NCBI GenBank assembly: GCA_003158415.1
Contig: PMJA01000162.1
Location: 6,712 to 13,375 of the forward strand
Direction of reading: 5' to 3'
Source of the DNA: Methylobacter sp.
GTDB taxonomy: Bacteria; Pseudomonadota; Gammaproteobacteria; Methylococcales; Methylomonadaceae
Length of the DNA stretch: 6,664 nt
The notes beneath the pieces are model-generated. The model searched no databases. It was given only the letters and a program-made list of their open reading frames with translations, and was not told where the DNA came from. Positions 1 to 6,191 of this stretch are shown here, in pieces (the first letter of the stretch is position 1; each line of letters begins with the position of its first letter). The translations under genes and the position numbers were made by a program.

Positions 1-236
1 GAATCCAACGCGAAACTTAAAGGCAGATCAACTTTAGGGTAGCGGGGCGGCGCTATTTTAAATTTGCTGAGAGCGGCATCGTTTTTTGCTATTGCCGCCC
101 AATCAAGTTGGGTTCCGCTATAAACGAATAGTCGCTGATCCAAGGGTAGATGAGCATCTAAAGTCTTAAAAGTAGCGCAGCCTGACAGTTCTATAATGCA
201 AATAACGCCGACTATTACATTCTTGAAAGTTTTCAC
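1..236 (-). CDS. YceK/YidQ-family (DUF1375-like) lipoprotein, 3' end outside window
   Basis: Translating the minus strand from GTG at 236 gives 78 codons without a stop, running off the window edge. The N-terminus is a lipoprotein signal: K2 and K5, a hydrophobic stretch, then the lipobox LSGC with the modified cysteine at residue 20. The next residues (ATFKTLDAHLPLD) and the later VYSGTQLDW and YPKVDLPLSFALD segments resemble the small YceK/YidQ lipoproteins, where a 'Y-G-x-x-x-D' region is followed by 'D-L-P-x-S-x-x-x-D'. The function of that family is not established. The protein should be anchored in the outer or inner membrane by its acylated cysteine. There are two adjacent GTG codons (239 and 236); the second is preferred because AAAGG at 248-244 lies 7 bases upstream. 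A glutamate at residue 16 inside the signal's hydrophobic core is unusual. The gene is divergent from the DUF1993 gene. The family call rests on remembered motif similarity. Confidence 0.7.
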   Translation of the reverse strand, partial: MKTFKNVIVGVICIIELSGCATFKTLDAHLPLDQRLFVYSGTQLDWAAIAKNDAALSKFKIAPPRYPKVDLPLSFALD

Positions 237-330
237 CACTGTGCCTTTATTGAATCAAAGATCAACATGGTTTTTCATTTTGCATGGAGTATTCTCGATC
301 AATTAAATGAAATGTGTAAGTATTTAAAAA

Positions 331-339
331 TGTTATCAT
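331..339 (+). promoter_or_regulatory. Possible extended -10 promoter for the DUF1993 gene
   Basis: TGT followed by TATCAT (334-339) fits an extended -10 element (TGn plus a 5/6 match to TATAAT). No convincing -35 hexamer is present at 16-18 bases, which is tolerated by extended -10 promoters. The AT-rich surroundings and position about 55 bases before the start codon fit. If used, transcription would start near 346, downstream of the ATG at 267, which supports the shorter reading frame. Confidence 0.35.
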
Positions 340-395
340 ATTATCGTTTGTGTAGCATTGACTGCAATCCCCAACCATTCACTGGAGTAACCTTT

Positions 396-902
396 ATGTC
401 ACTGACCCTGTACCAAGCATCTATCCCAAATTTCATCCGTATGTTAGGGAATTTATCCGCAATACTCGACAAAGCGGCCGCTCATGCCGAAGCGAAAAAA
501 ATCGATCCCGCCATTTTTGTCAACGCGCGTTTAGCACCTGACATGTTTCCGCTTAGTCGCCAATTCCAGATTGCGACGGATATGGCCAAAGGTTGCGCTG
601 CCCGTCTGGCAGGCATCGAAGTGCCCAGCTATGAAGATAACGAAACTACGTTTGCCGATTTGCAAGCACGTATCGCCAAAACCGTAGCGTTTTTACAAAG
701 CGTAAGCGCGTCGCAAATCGACGGCAATGAAGATCGCAAAATCACCTTGAAATTTGGCAGCAGAGAACTCAGTTTTTTAGGTCAAGCTTACTTGCTTGAT
801 TTTGTGTTGCCCAATTTTCATTTTCATCTCACCACCACTTACGCCATACTGCGGCATAATGGCGTGGAAATAGGAAAAAAGGATTACACCGGCGCTTACT
901 AA
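396..902 (+). CDS. DUF1993 family protein (DinB/YfiT-like fold expected)
   Basis: A 168-residue soluble protein, the usual size for the DUF1993 family. It begins MSLTLYQASIPNFIRMLGNL, which is the typical family opening, and continues with LAPDMFPLSRQFQIATDMAKG (the conserved 'L-x-x-D-M-x-P-L-x-x-Q' segment), then a charged middle part and a C-terminal FHFHLTTTYAILRHNGVEIG followed by KKDYTG. The reading frame stays open upstream to an ATG at 267, but the start at 396 is chosen because GGAG at 384-387 sits 8 bases before it, the family opening begins there, and the upstream codons give an unconvincing sequence. The family is thought to share the four-helix fold of DinB-like proteins; its biochemical role is unknown, and the histidines near the C-terminus are only candidate ligands. 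No signal peptide or membrane segment is seen, so it should be cytoplasmic. It is likely monocistronic: 100 bases and a possible promoter separate it from the next gene. Confidence 0.85.
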   Translation: MSLTLYQASIPNFIRMLGNLSAILDKAAAHAEAKKIDPAIFVNARLAPDMFPLSRQFQIATDMAKGCAARLAGIEVPSYEDNETTFADLQARIAKTVAFLQSVSASQIDGNEDRKITLKFGSRELSFLGQAYLLDFVLPNFHFHLTTTYAILRHNGVEIGKKDYTGAY

Positions 903-917
903 TCTGCGCTTTATTTA

Positions 918-946
918 TTGCCAAACCAGGAATTCGCGTTTACTCT
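918..946 (+). promoter_or_regulatory. Possible sigma-70-like promoter for the lytic transglycosylase gene
   Basis: TTGCCA (918-923, 5/6 to TTGACA) and TACTCT (941-946, matching the three most conserved -10 positions) are separated by exactly 17 bases. Transcription would start near 953, giving a leader of about 50 bases. This is a consensus match by eye only. Confidence 0.35.
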
Positions 947-1002
947 AGGCAATATGAATCAACAAATATCCCCACAACAAAAATCTACGTAGCCACTGAA
1001 AA

Positions 1003-2670
1003 ATGCGATTATTAATTATGGCCTTAGCTATTTTAAGCGGCTCGCTTTTATTAATTCAGCCGATGGATATTTTAGCTGCTTCTGTGGACTCGGAGACCTA
1101 TAAAAACAATACGTTGCGACAAATAGCGCGTTCATCAGGAAAAGAAAAAGACTCCCGATTATTTTCCGTTAAGCAAAAGAGCCTACACAATCCCGGCGAC
1201 GTTTGGGTGCGCATACGATCAACTATGCAAATTCCCAGACCCACTTCAGTACAGGCTCTGCCGGATATAAATAATAACTTATCCGCACCATCCTCAGAAC
1301 CCCGTATCAACCCGGAAGCTACTCTAAAAATACCGGCATCTCAAAGAATCAGACAGCCGTTCACTGCCTCTGGTCCGCTACACAATTACACGCCTTATGG
1401 ACGCCTTAAATTTAACTCAGCTATCGCGTCAAGAATCCGCAAACCCGTAGCGCTAGCGGAATCATCCACTGAGGCGAACAACAGAGACCCGCAAGAAATG
1501 GCGGTTGCTTATAAGCGACTCCATACCCGTATTGAACCCCATCCTACTCTGGACTTAAGCCTTCCTACTGAATTCCCGGTCAGCCGTCTCTTGCCGCTGG
1601 AAAAATCCGTTAACACCGATCATTTAGGTCATGCAGCTATTACAGCCGATGTTTCCGGGCGCGGCTTAACGCCCCCAATGCCGCACCACGCCAAGGCGGC
1701 GATTAAGTATGACCGGGTCAATAAGCATATCGTTTGGTACGCCCAGCACAGCAGCTATCTGCATCAAGTCGCTGAACGCGCCCGCCCTTATCTTTATCAC
1801 ATCGTCGAAAACCTGAGCAAGCATCAATTGCCATCCGAACTGGCTTTATTACCTATAGTGGAAAGCGCCTACCAGCCCACTGCACTGTCGCCCAAAAGCG
1901 CCGCAGGACTCTGGCAATTCATACCCAGCACGGGCCATGACTTCGACCTGCATCAAACCGATCACTATGACGCCCGGCTTGACATCGCAGCCTCCACTCA
2001 GGCGGCAGTCCGTTATCTGTCATTTTTGAAACAGCATTTCAACGGCGATTGGTTGCTGGCTCTAGCTGCGTACAATTGTGGCTTGGGCTTAGTGGATAAC
2101 GCCATAGAACGCAACGTCGCCGAAGGTCTCGATACGGATTACTGGTCTTTGCGTTTACCCGAAGAAACCCAGGAGTATGTCCCCCGTTTTCTGGCATTAT
2201 CCAGCATATTTGCCAATCCCGAAGCCCATGGCTTGAAGCTTACACCGGTTAGGAACGAACCCTATTTCGTTAAAGTCCAAGTTGACCGTGAACATGAAAT
2301 GGCTTATTTGGCTGAAAAAGATTTTAAGGAAGTCGCTCGACTTGCCGATCTCACTTATGAGCAATTTTCCCGCCTTAATCCGGGCTATCTCAATCCTAAG
2401 TTGGCGGCGAAAGGCCCCTTTACCTTTTTCCTGCCGACAGCTAACGCCAACCAATTGCATCAGAATTTAGCCAGTATTGCTCAATTCCTGAACAAGCCCA
2501 AGGCGATGGCAGCAAGCGCCACACACTTAATCAGAAGCCCCTTACCCACCATTGATGAGCAAAAAACCGCATTATCGTTATCCAACGGGATCGGTTTAGT
2601 AACAGCCACTAACCCGTTCTTATCGCTTAATCCGGACACCCGTCAAACATCGCCTCGCATGACAAACTAA
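1003..2670 (+). CDS. Membrane-bound lytic murein transglycosylase, MltD-like, without LysM repeats
   Basis: A 555-residue exported protein expected to cleave the MurNAc-GlcNAc bond of peptidoglycan with formation of 1,6-anhydro-MurNAc. Residues 1 to about 26 are a signal peptide (R2, hydrophobic 3-18, small residues A25-A26-S27; no lipobox). Residues 66-80 (GDVWVRIRSTMQIPR) resemble the short motif that precedes the catalytic domain in MltD-like enzymes. About 150 residues of proline- and serine-containing, weakly conserved sequence follow. The catalytic part runs from about 236 to 405: YLYHIVENL, then LPIVESAY with the presumed catalytic glutamate E287, AAGLWQFIPSTG (300-311), YDARLDIAAST, GDWLLALAAYNCG (348-360) and LPEETQEYVPRFLAL. 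Residues 420-490 match the intermediate segment of MltD (ARLADLTYEQFSRLNPGYL). The LysM repeats usual after it are absent. The start is bounded by an in-frame TGA at 997; no good Shine-Dalgarno is visible. ATG 1018 (M6) would lose R2 of the signal peptide, so 1003 is preferred. Confidence 0.9.
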   Translation: MRLLIMALAILSGSLLLIQPMDILAASVDSETYKNNTLRQIARSSGKEKDSRLFSVKQKSLHNPGDVWVRIRSTMQIPRPTSVQALPDINNNLSAPSSEPRINPEATLKIPASQRIRQPFTASGPLHNYTPYGRLKFNSAIASRIRKPVALAESSTEANNRDPQEMAVAYKRLHTRIEPHPTLDLSLPTEFPVSRLLPLEKSVNTDHLGHAAITADVSGRGLTPPMPHHAKAAIKYDRVNKHIVWYAQHSSYLHQVAERARPYLYHIVENLSKHQLPSELALLPIVESAYQPTALSPKSAAGLWQFIPSTGHDFDLHQTDHYDARLDIAASTQAAVRYLSFLKQHFNGDWLLALAAYNCGLGLVDNAIERNVAEGLDTDYWSLRLPEETQEYVPRFLALSSIFANPEAHGLKLTPVRNEPYFVKVQVDREHEMAYLAEKDFKEVARLADLTYEQFSRLNPGYLNPKLAAKGPFTFFLPTANANQLHQNLASIAQFLNKPKAMAASATHLIRSPLPTIDEQKTALSLSNGIGLVTATNPFLSLNPDTRQTSPRMTN

Positions 2671-2848
2671 CCTGCGCCCTTAAAAAAAGTATATCGGACA
2701 CCGGCTGGGCATCGCTAAAGTCCATGTCGGCATAACGGTCAAATAAGGGATCAGAATTGTTGAATTGCGACGGTTGCCGCTTTAGGGCATCCAACACATT
2801 TATGTGCATGCCGTTTTTGCCGACCACGCAATCATCCTGAAACTTCAT
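2671..2848 (-). pseudogene. Possible remnant of a BrnA/CopG-type antitoxin gene, 3' half missing
   Basis: On the minus strand, ATG at 2848 opens a frame reading MKFQDDCVVGKNGMHINVLD and then, about 20 residues on, SDPLFDRYADMDFSDAQPVS followed by DILFLRAQ. The run 'FDRYADMDFSDA-PV' followed by a short I-x-x-L segment resembles the N-terminal part of antitoxins of the BrnA/CopG kind, which continue with a ribbon-helix-helix DNA-binding domain and pair with a BrnT-like toxin. Here that domain is missing: after RAQ the frame runs into the antisense of the last codons of the transglycosylase gene and stops at 2627. No toxin gene is adjacent. A 7-base A/T homopolymer at 2682-2688 lies at the point where similarity fades. 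The assignment rests on remembered sequence style; it could be a chance open frame, though its composition looks protein-like. Upstream bases give only a weak, too-close AGG for ribosome binding. Confidence 0.4.
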
Positions 2849-2920
2849 CACCTGTTCTGTCTTTTTTAACAAAACGGGAACACTACTATGAAACAATAGG
2901 TGCAGCTTACCGGCTCATTG

Positions 2921-2926
2921 TATAAT
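2921..2926 (+). promoter_or_regulatory. Candidate -10 box of the pssA promoter
   Basis: A perfect TATAAT lies 48 bases before the pssA start codon. No good TTGACA-like hexamer is found 16-18 bases upstream, so the promoter may be weak or need an activator. Transcription would begin near 2932-2934, at the first base of the inverted repeat that follows. Confidence 0.5.
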
Positions 2927-2931
2927 TCGAG

Positions 2932-2962
2932 CCTTAAGTTTTTACTGTCTCACAACTTAAGG
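2932..2962 (+). promoter_or_regulatory. Perfect inverted repeat in the pssA 5' untranslated region, overlapping the ribosome binding site
   Basis: CCTTAAGTT (2932-2940) and AACTTAAGG (2954-2962) are perfect reverse complements around a 13-base loop. The second arm includes AAGG of the Shine-Dalgarno AAGGA (2959-2963), which is 10 bases before ATG 2974. With the -10 box at 2921, the transcript would start at or within a base or two of the first arm. It could be a 5'-terminal stem-loop affecting mRNA stability, a structure limiting translation, or a DNA operator. Which of these applies cannot be read from the sequence. Confidence 0.55.
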
Positions 2963-2973
2963 ATTATTGACGT

Positions 2974-3714
2974 ATGATTCCAGAAAAACGCTCCATACGC
3001 CGTCGCGGCATTTATTTATTACCTAATTTATTTACTACGGGCGCTTTGTTTGCCGGTTTCTACGCCATTACTTCGGCGATGGGCGGGCGGTTTGAGACGG
3101 CGGCGATAGCCATTTTTATAGCAATGATTCTGGATGGCTTAGATGGCCGTGTGGCGCGGTTAACCAATACGCAAAGCGAATTCGGCGCTCAATATGATAG
3201 CTTGTCGGATATGGTTTCATTTGGCGTGGCGCCTGCTCTGGTCATGTATTTGTGGGCATTTTCCAGCCTGGGTAAATTAGGCTTGTTTGCCGCCTTTGTC
3301 CATACCGCAGGCGGCGCATTAAGACTTGCACGCTTTAATACGCAACTGACCTCGGCGGATAAGCGTTATTTTCAGGGCTTGCCCAGCCCGGCAGCGGCGG
3401 CCATTCTTGCCGGTTTTGTCCTGATTTGCCAGGAATATAACTATGATCTTGAAATATTGAAATATATCGCGATTATTTTAACCATGAGCACGGGCTTGCT
3501 GATGGTGAGTAATTTCCGCTATTCCAGTTTCAAGGAAATCGATTTAAAGGGTAAAGTACCCTTTTTTGTGGCGATTGCCGTTATGCTAGGTATTTCTTTT
3601 GTAATGGCGCAGCCGCAAACCATGCTGTTTTTGTTGTTCCTGGCTTATGCGATTTCGGGGCCGTTGGTTACGCTGGTGATGCGCAGACGCAGATGGCAGG
3701 GGCGCAAATCGTAA
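2974..3714 (+). CDS. pssA: CDP-diacylglycerol--serine O-phosphatidyltransferase (type II PssA)
   Basis: This inner-membrane enzyme of 246 residues condenses CDP-diacylglycerol with L-serine to give phosphatidylserine and CMP, the precursor of phosphatidylethanolamine. The CDP-alcohol phosphotransferase signature is complete: D57-G58-x2-A61-R62-x8-G71-x3-D75-x3-D79, with the usual extra aspartate D54. Family-specific segments are also present: RRRGIYLLPNLFT near the start, ALRLARFN (115-122), FQGLPSPAAA (133-142) and MVSNFRYSSFK (177-187). Several hydrophobic membrane segments follow one another (about 14-33, 42-56, 81-97, 100-114, 138-152, 161-178, 195-212, 216-236), and the tail is basic (RRRRWQGRKS). 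This is the small multi-spanning type, unlike the larger peripheral PssA of E. coli. The start at 2974 has AAGGA 10 bases upstream. In many proteobacteria pssA lies between ilvC or psd and leuA; here leuA follows, but a transglycosylase gene is upstream. Confidence 0.95.
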   Translation: MIPEKRSIRRRGIYLLPNLFTTGALFAGFYAITSAMGGRFETAAIAIFIAMILDGLDGRVARLTNTQSEFGAQYDSLSDMVSFGVAPALVMYLWAFSSLGKLGLFAAFVHTAGGALRLARFNTQLTSADKRYFQGLPSPAAAAILAGFVLICQEYNYDLEILKYIAIILTMSTGLLMVSNFRYSSFKEIDLKGKVPFFVAIAVMLGISFVMAQPQTMLFLLFLAYAISGPLVTLVMRRRRWQGRKS

Positions 3715-3721
3715 AATCTAC

Positions 3722-3750
3722 TTGAGGGCGAATTATCATTCGCGTATAGT
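3722..3750 (+). promoter_or_regulatory. Candidate sigma-70-like promoter of the leuA operon with a palindrome in its spacer
   Basis: TTGAGG (3722-3727) and TATAGT (3745-3750, 5/6 to TATAAT) are 17 bases apart. The spacer is filled by the palindrome GCGAAT-TATC-ATTCGC (3728-3743, six-base perfect arms), which would be well placed for a repressor. No T-run follows the palindrome, so it does not look like a pssA terminator. Transcription would start near 3757, giving a leader of about 200 bases before leuA. Confidence 0.45.
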
Positions 3751-3904
3751 CACCCAGATGATTATTCAACACAATCCCTATTTCGACAACATTTTGGCCG
3801 ACGCAATGACCGCCAAAGCAGGTTTGTGTGCGTGGCTACGCCTCTCTTTAAGATTCCTGCCCTGATGGGCATCTATCTCTCATTCGTTTAGCACAATACC
3901 CCCT

Positions 3905-3910
3905 TATAAT
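3905..3910 (+). promoter_or_regulatory. Second possible -10 box upstream of leuA
   Basis: A perfect TATAAT lies 45 bases before the leuA start codon. The best -35 candidate is TTCGTT (3883-3888, 16-base spacer), which is poor. It could be a proximal promoter that bypasses the longer leader, or a chance AT-rich hexamer. Confidence 0.35.
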
Positions 3911-3936
3911 CCATATCAACCTAACCGTTGATAGTT

Positions 3937-3950
3937 CTCCATGAATGGAG
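3937..3950 (+). promoter_or_regulatory. Small hairpin covering the leuA Shine-Dalgarno
   Basis: CTCCA (3937-3941), loop TGAA (3942-3945) and TGGAG (3946-3950) form a perfect five-base-pair stem with a four-base loop. GGAG at 3947-3950, five bases before the leuA start codon at 3956, is wholly inside the stem. The upstream in-frame ATG (3941) falls at the stem-loop boundary and has no ribosome binding site of its own. A reduced or conditional translation rate is inferred, not shown. Confidence 0.45.
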
Positions 3951-3955
3951 TTTTT

Positions 3956-5500
3956 ATGAAAGACCCGTTAATTATATTTGATACTACCTTGCGCGATGGC
4001 GAGCAAAGCCCCGGCGCATCCATGACCCGTGATGAAAAAGTCAGAATCGCCAAAGCGCTGGAACGCTTAAGAGTTGATGTCATTGAAGCGGGTTTTCCTG
4101 CTGCCAGTCCCGGTGATTTTGAATCCGTTCAGGCCGTCGCCAATGTCATCAAAGACAGCATAGTCTGTGGCTTGGCCAGAGCCTTGGATAAGGATATAGA
4201 TCGCGCAGGTGACGCGCTTAAAGGCGCCAAGCGCTCACGAATTCATACCTTTATTGCCACGTCGCCGATACACATGCAAATGAAGTTGCAAATGTCGCCG
4301 GAGCAAGTTATAGAACATGCGGTTAAAGCCGTCAAACGCGCACGGCAATATACCGATGATGTGGAATTTTCGCCTGAAGACGCAGGACGCTCGGATGAGG
4401 ACTTTTTGTGCCGGATACTTGAAGCGGTGATCAATGCGGGGGCGACTACCTTGAATATACCCGATACCGTCGGTTATAGCGTGCCCCAGCAATTTGGCGC
4501 AACCATTGCCAATTTGATGCAGCGCATACCGAACTCGGATAAGGCGATTTTTTCCGTGCATTGCCATAACGACCTGGGGCTGGCCGTCGCCAATTCCCTT
4601 GCGGCAGTCATGAACGGCGCCCGCCAGGTTGAATGCACCATTAACGGCTTGGGCGAACGCGCCGGCAATGCCTCGCTGGAAGAAGTGGTGATGGCCGTGC
4701 GCACCCGTCATGATGTGTTCAACTGCCAAACCCGCATCGATACCCGCGAAATTTTGACTTGTTCGAAACTGGTGTCTTCCATTACCGGTTTTCCGGTGCA
4801 GCCCAACAAGGCGATCGTCGGCGCAAATGCCTTTGCCCATGAGGCTGGCATCCATCAGGACGGCGTCTTAAAAAGCCGTGAGACTTACGAGATCATGCGC
4901 GCTGAAGACGTAGGCTGGACGGCTAATCGCATGGTATTGGGCAAGCATTCGGGCAGGAACGCCTTTAAAAGCCGTATTACCGAATTAGGTTTTGAGTTCA
5001 CCTCGGAAGAAGAATTAAACGAGGCTTTTTCTCGCTTCAAACAATTAGCGGATAAAAAACACGAAATTTTCGATGAGGATTTACAGGCGCTGATTTCAGA
5101 AGCCGGTTTTGAATCGGAGGATGAATATGTCAGGCTCATCGCCTTAAAAGTGTGCTCGAAAACCGGCGAAATCCCCAATGCGACGGTCACATTGCGGGTG
5201 AACAACAAGGAAGTCAGCGGCAGTTCCGATGGCGGCGGCGTCGTAGACGCCAGCTTGAAAGCCATTGAAAAACTGGTGCAATCCGAAGCCTCTTTAGAGC
5301 TGTATTCGGTTAACAACATTACCAATGGCACCGACGCCCAGGGCGAAGTCACTGTTCGTCTTGAAAAATCAGGCCGGATGGTTAATGGCTTGGGGGCTGA
5401 TACCGATATAGTGATCGCCTCGGCGAAAGCCTATATCAATGCGGTCAACAAGCTGCATAGCCCCGACCAACGCAGGCATCCTCAGAAAGGGGATGTTTAA
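3956..5500 (+). CDS. leuA: 2-isopropylmalate synthase
   Basis: A cytoplasmic enzyme that condenses acetyl-CoA with 2-oxoisovalerate to (2S)-2-isopropylmalate, the first committed and leucine-inhibited step of leucine synthesis. The 514 residues fit the proteobacterial form. The TIM-barrel catalytic domain opens with [18 protein letters not shown] (R13, D14), and the metal ligands D14, H202 and H204 (in [15 protein letters not shown]) and N238 (in [10 protein letters not shown]) fall at the same numbers as in the E. coli enzyme. [15 protein letters not shown] (292-306) and [12 protein letters not shown] (326-337) follow. A C-terminal regulatory domain (about 390-500) with [20 protein letters not shown] and [14 protein letters not shown] indicates normal leucine feedback. 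The start at 3956 is preferred over an in-frame ATG at 3941 because GGAG at 3947-3950 is correctly spaced only for 3956 and homologues begin M-K/[14 protein letters not shown]. It is followed after two bases by udg, so the two are probably cotranscribed. Confidence 0.97.
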   Translation: MKDPLIIFDTTLRDGEQSPGASMTRDEKVRIAKALERLRVDVIEAGFPAASPGDFESVQAVANVIKDSIVCGLARALDKDIDRAGDALKGAKRSRIHTFIATSPIHMQMKLQMSPEQVIEHAVKAVKRARQYTDDVEFSPEDAGRSDEDFLCRILEAVINAGATTLNIPDTVGYSVPQQFGATIANLMQRIPNSDKAIFSVHCHNDLGLAVANSLAAVMNGARQVECTINGLGERAGNASLEEVVMAVRTRHDVFNCQTRIDTREILTCSKLVSSITGFPVQPNKAIVGANAFAHEAGIHQDGVLKSRETYEIMRAEDVGWTANRMVLGKHSGRNAFKSRITELGFEFTSEEELNEAFSRFKQLADKKHEIFDEDLQALISEAGFESEDEYVRLIALKVCSKTGEIPNATVTLRVNNKEVSGSSDGGGVVDASLKAIEKLVQSEASLELYSVNNITNGTDAQGEVTVRLEKSGRMVNGLGADTDIVIASAKAYINAVNKLHSPDQRRHPQKGDV

Positions 5501-5502
5501 TT

Positions 5503-6189
5503 TTGGATAACGCACTACGCTTGCAGTATCTGGAGGCGATGGGTATTGATGTTTGGGTTCCCAGAGCATCGACGCATGGCGAGCAAGCGGCTACCATTGA
5601 CCATGCCGAACCGGAAACACCGGCATCAGCAATCGATAGCTGGGCGATACTGGAAGCCGAAGTCTCAAACTGCACCCGCTGCGGTTTGTGTACGACACGT
5701 ACCCAAACCGTATTCGGCGCAGGCAATAAACAGGCGGATTGGATGCTGGTGGGTGAAGCGCCGGGGCAGCATGAAGACGAACAAGGCCTGCCCTTCGTCG
5801 GTAACGCCGGTTTATTGTTAACGGAAATGTTACGGGCGATAAGCCTGACACGGGAAGACGTCTTTATCACCAATATACTAAAATGCAGGCCGCCCAATAA
5901 CCGCGACCCTCATGCCGATGAAGTTGAACTCTGCAACAATTACCTGCAACGGCAACAGCGGCTTATTCAACCCAAAATCATTTTGGCTGTAGGTCGCATT
6001 GCCGCACAAACCTTGCTAAAAACCGATGAACCCTTGTCCAGGCTCAGAGGCAAACCCCATGCTTTCAATAATACGCCGGTTGTTGTAGTCTATCACCCCG
6101 CCTATTTGCTGCGGTCATTGCTCGAAAAACGCAAAGCCTGGCAGGACTTAACACTAGCGATACAAACAATTAAAAATAACGAAGGTTGA
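5503..6189 (+). CDS. udg: Family 4 uracil-DNA glycosylase with [4Fe-4S] cluster
   Basis: Removes uracil from DNA, starting base-excision repair of deaminated cytosine. The 228-residue protein has the four cluster cysteines C57, C60, C128 and C144, with the spacings 3, 68 and 16 known from the Thermus enzyme. Catalytic and binding motifs are GEAPGQHEDEQGLPFVGNAG (84-103), TNILKCRPPNNRDP (123-136), LAVGRIAAQ (161-169) and YHPAYLLR (197-204) with the conserved H198. Residues 1-45 form a poorly conserved N-terminal tail, except for LQYLEAMGIDVWVPR at 7-21, which I recall from other proteobacterial members. The start is a TTG at 5503, chosen because this conserved segment lies before the first in-frame ATG (5539) and because AAAGGGGA (5486-5493), inside the end of leuA, is well placed. 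The two-base gap from the leuA stop points to translational coupling, and the stop overlaps an ATG at 6189 next to rimI. Confidence 0.93.
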   Translation: MDNALRLQYLEAMGIDVWVPRASTHGEQAATIDHAEPETPASAIDSWAILEAEVSNCTRCGLCTTRTQTVFGAGNKQADWMLVGEAPGQHEDEQGLPFVGNAGLLLTEMLRAISLTREDVFITNILKCRPPNNRDPHADEVELCNNYLQRQQRLIQPKIILAVGRIAAQTLLKTDEPLSRLRGKPHAFNNTPVVVVYHPAYLLRSLLEKRKAWQDLTLAIQTIKNNEG

Positions 6190-6191
6190 TG

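Larger units (their letters stand above)
3757..3955 (+). promoter_or_regulatory. Possible leuA leader region with short leucine-containing ORF and alternative stems
   Basis: Between the candidate promoter and leuA there is a 35-codon ORF (ATG 3758 to TGA 3865) whose last 13 residues contain five leucines written with five different codons (TTG, CTA, CTC, TTA, CTG). Around its end two stems are possible but mutually exclusive: GCAGG (3818-3822) with CCTGC (3856-3860), and TGCCC (3858-3862) with GGGCA (3867-3871), the latter holding the ORF's stop codon in its loop. A T-rich but interrupted stretch follows. This layout recalls leucine-operon attenuation, but there is no leucine run, no clear Shine-Dalgarno and no uninterrupted U-tract, so it remains speculative. 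Confidence 0.25.

Noticed and set aside
267..395. In-frame upstream extension of the DUF1993 gene starting at ATG 267
   Set aside because: The extra 43 residues precede the family's typical N-terminus, the region contains a promoter-like -10 element, and GGAG with correct spacing is present only before ATG 396.
2082..2098. Cysteine in the AAYNCG motif of the transglycosylase (residue 359) as a defect
   Set aside because: AAYN is intact and the following position varies between A, S and C in transglycosylases, so it is not evidence of inactivation.
2671..2690. Possible terminator after the transglycosylase gene (A-run at 2682-2688)
   Set aside because: For the plus strand the run is A and not T, and no stable stem precedes it; on the minus strand the T-run lacks a GC-rich stem in front.
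3728..3743. Palindrome after pssA as a rho-independent terminator
   Set aside because: Only six base pairs, AT-containing, and followed by CGTATAGT rather than a T-run; its place between promoter hexamers fits an operator better.
3941..3955. Earlier leuA start at ATG 3941
   Set aside because: No ribosome binding site precedes it, and the GGAG that serves ATG 3956 lies inside this would-be coding part.
4235..4855. 206-codon open frame on the minus strand inside leuA
   Set aside because: Completely antisense to conserved leuA codons; its sequence has no recognisable motif and no ribosome binding site was noted. It is a by-product of codon usage in leuA.
5445..5897. 150-codon minus-strand open frame across the leuA-udg junction
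   Set aside because: Antisense to conserved motifs of both genes, with no family resemblance.
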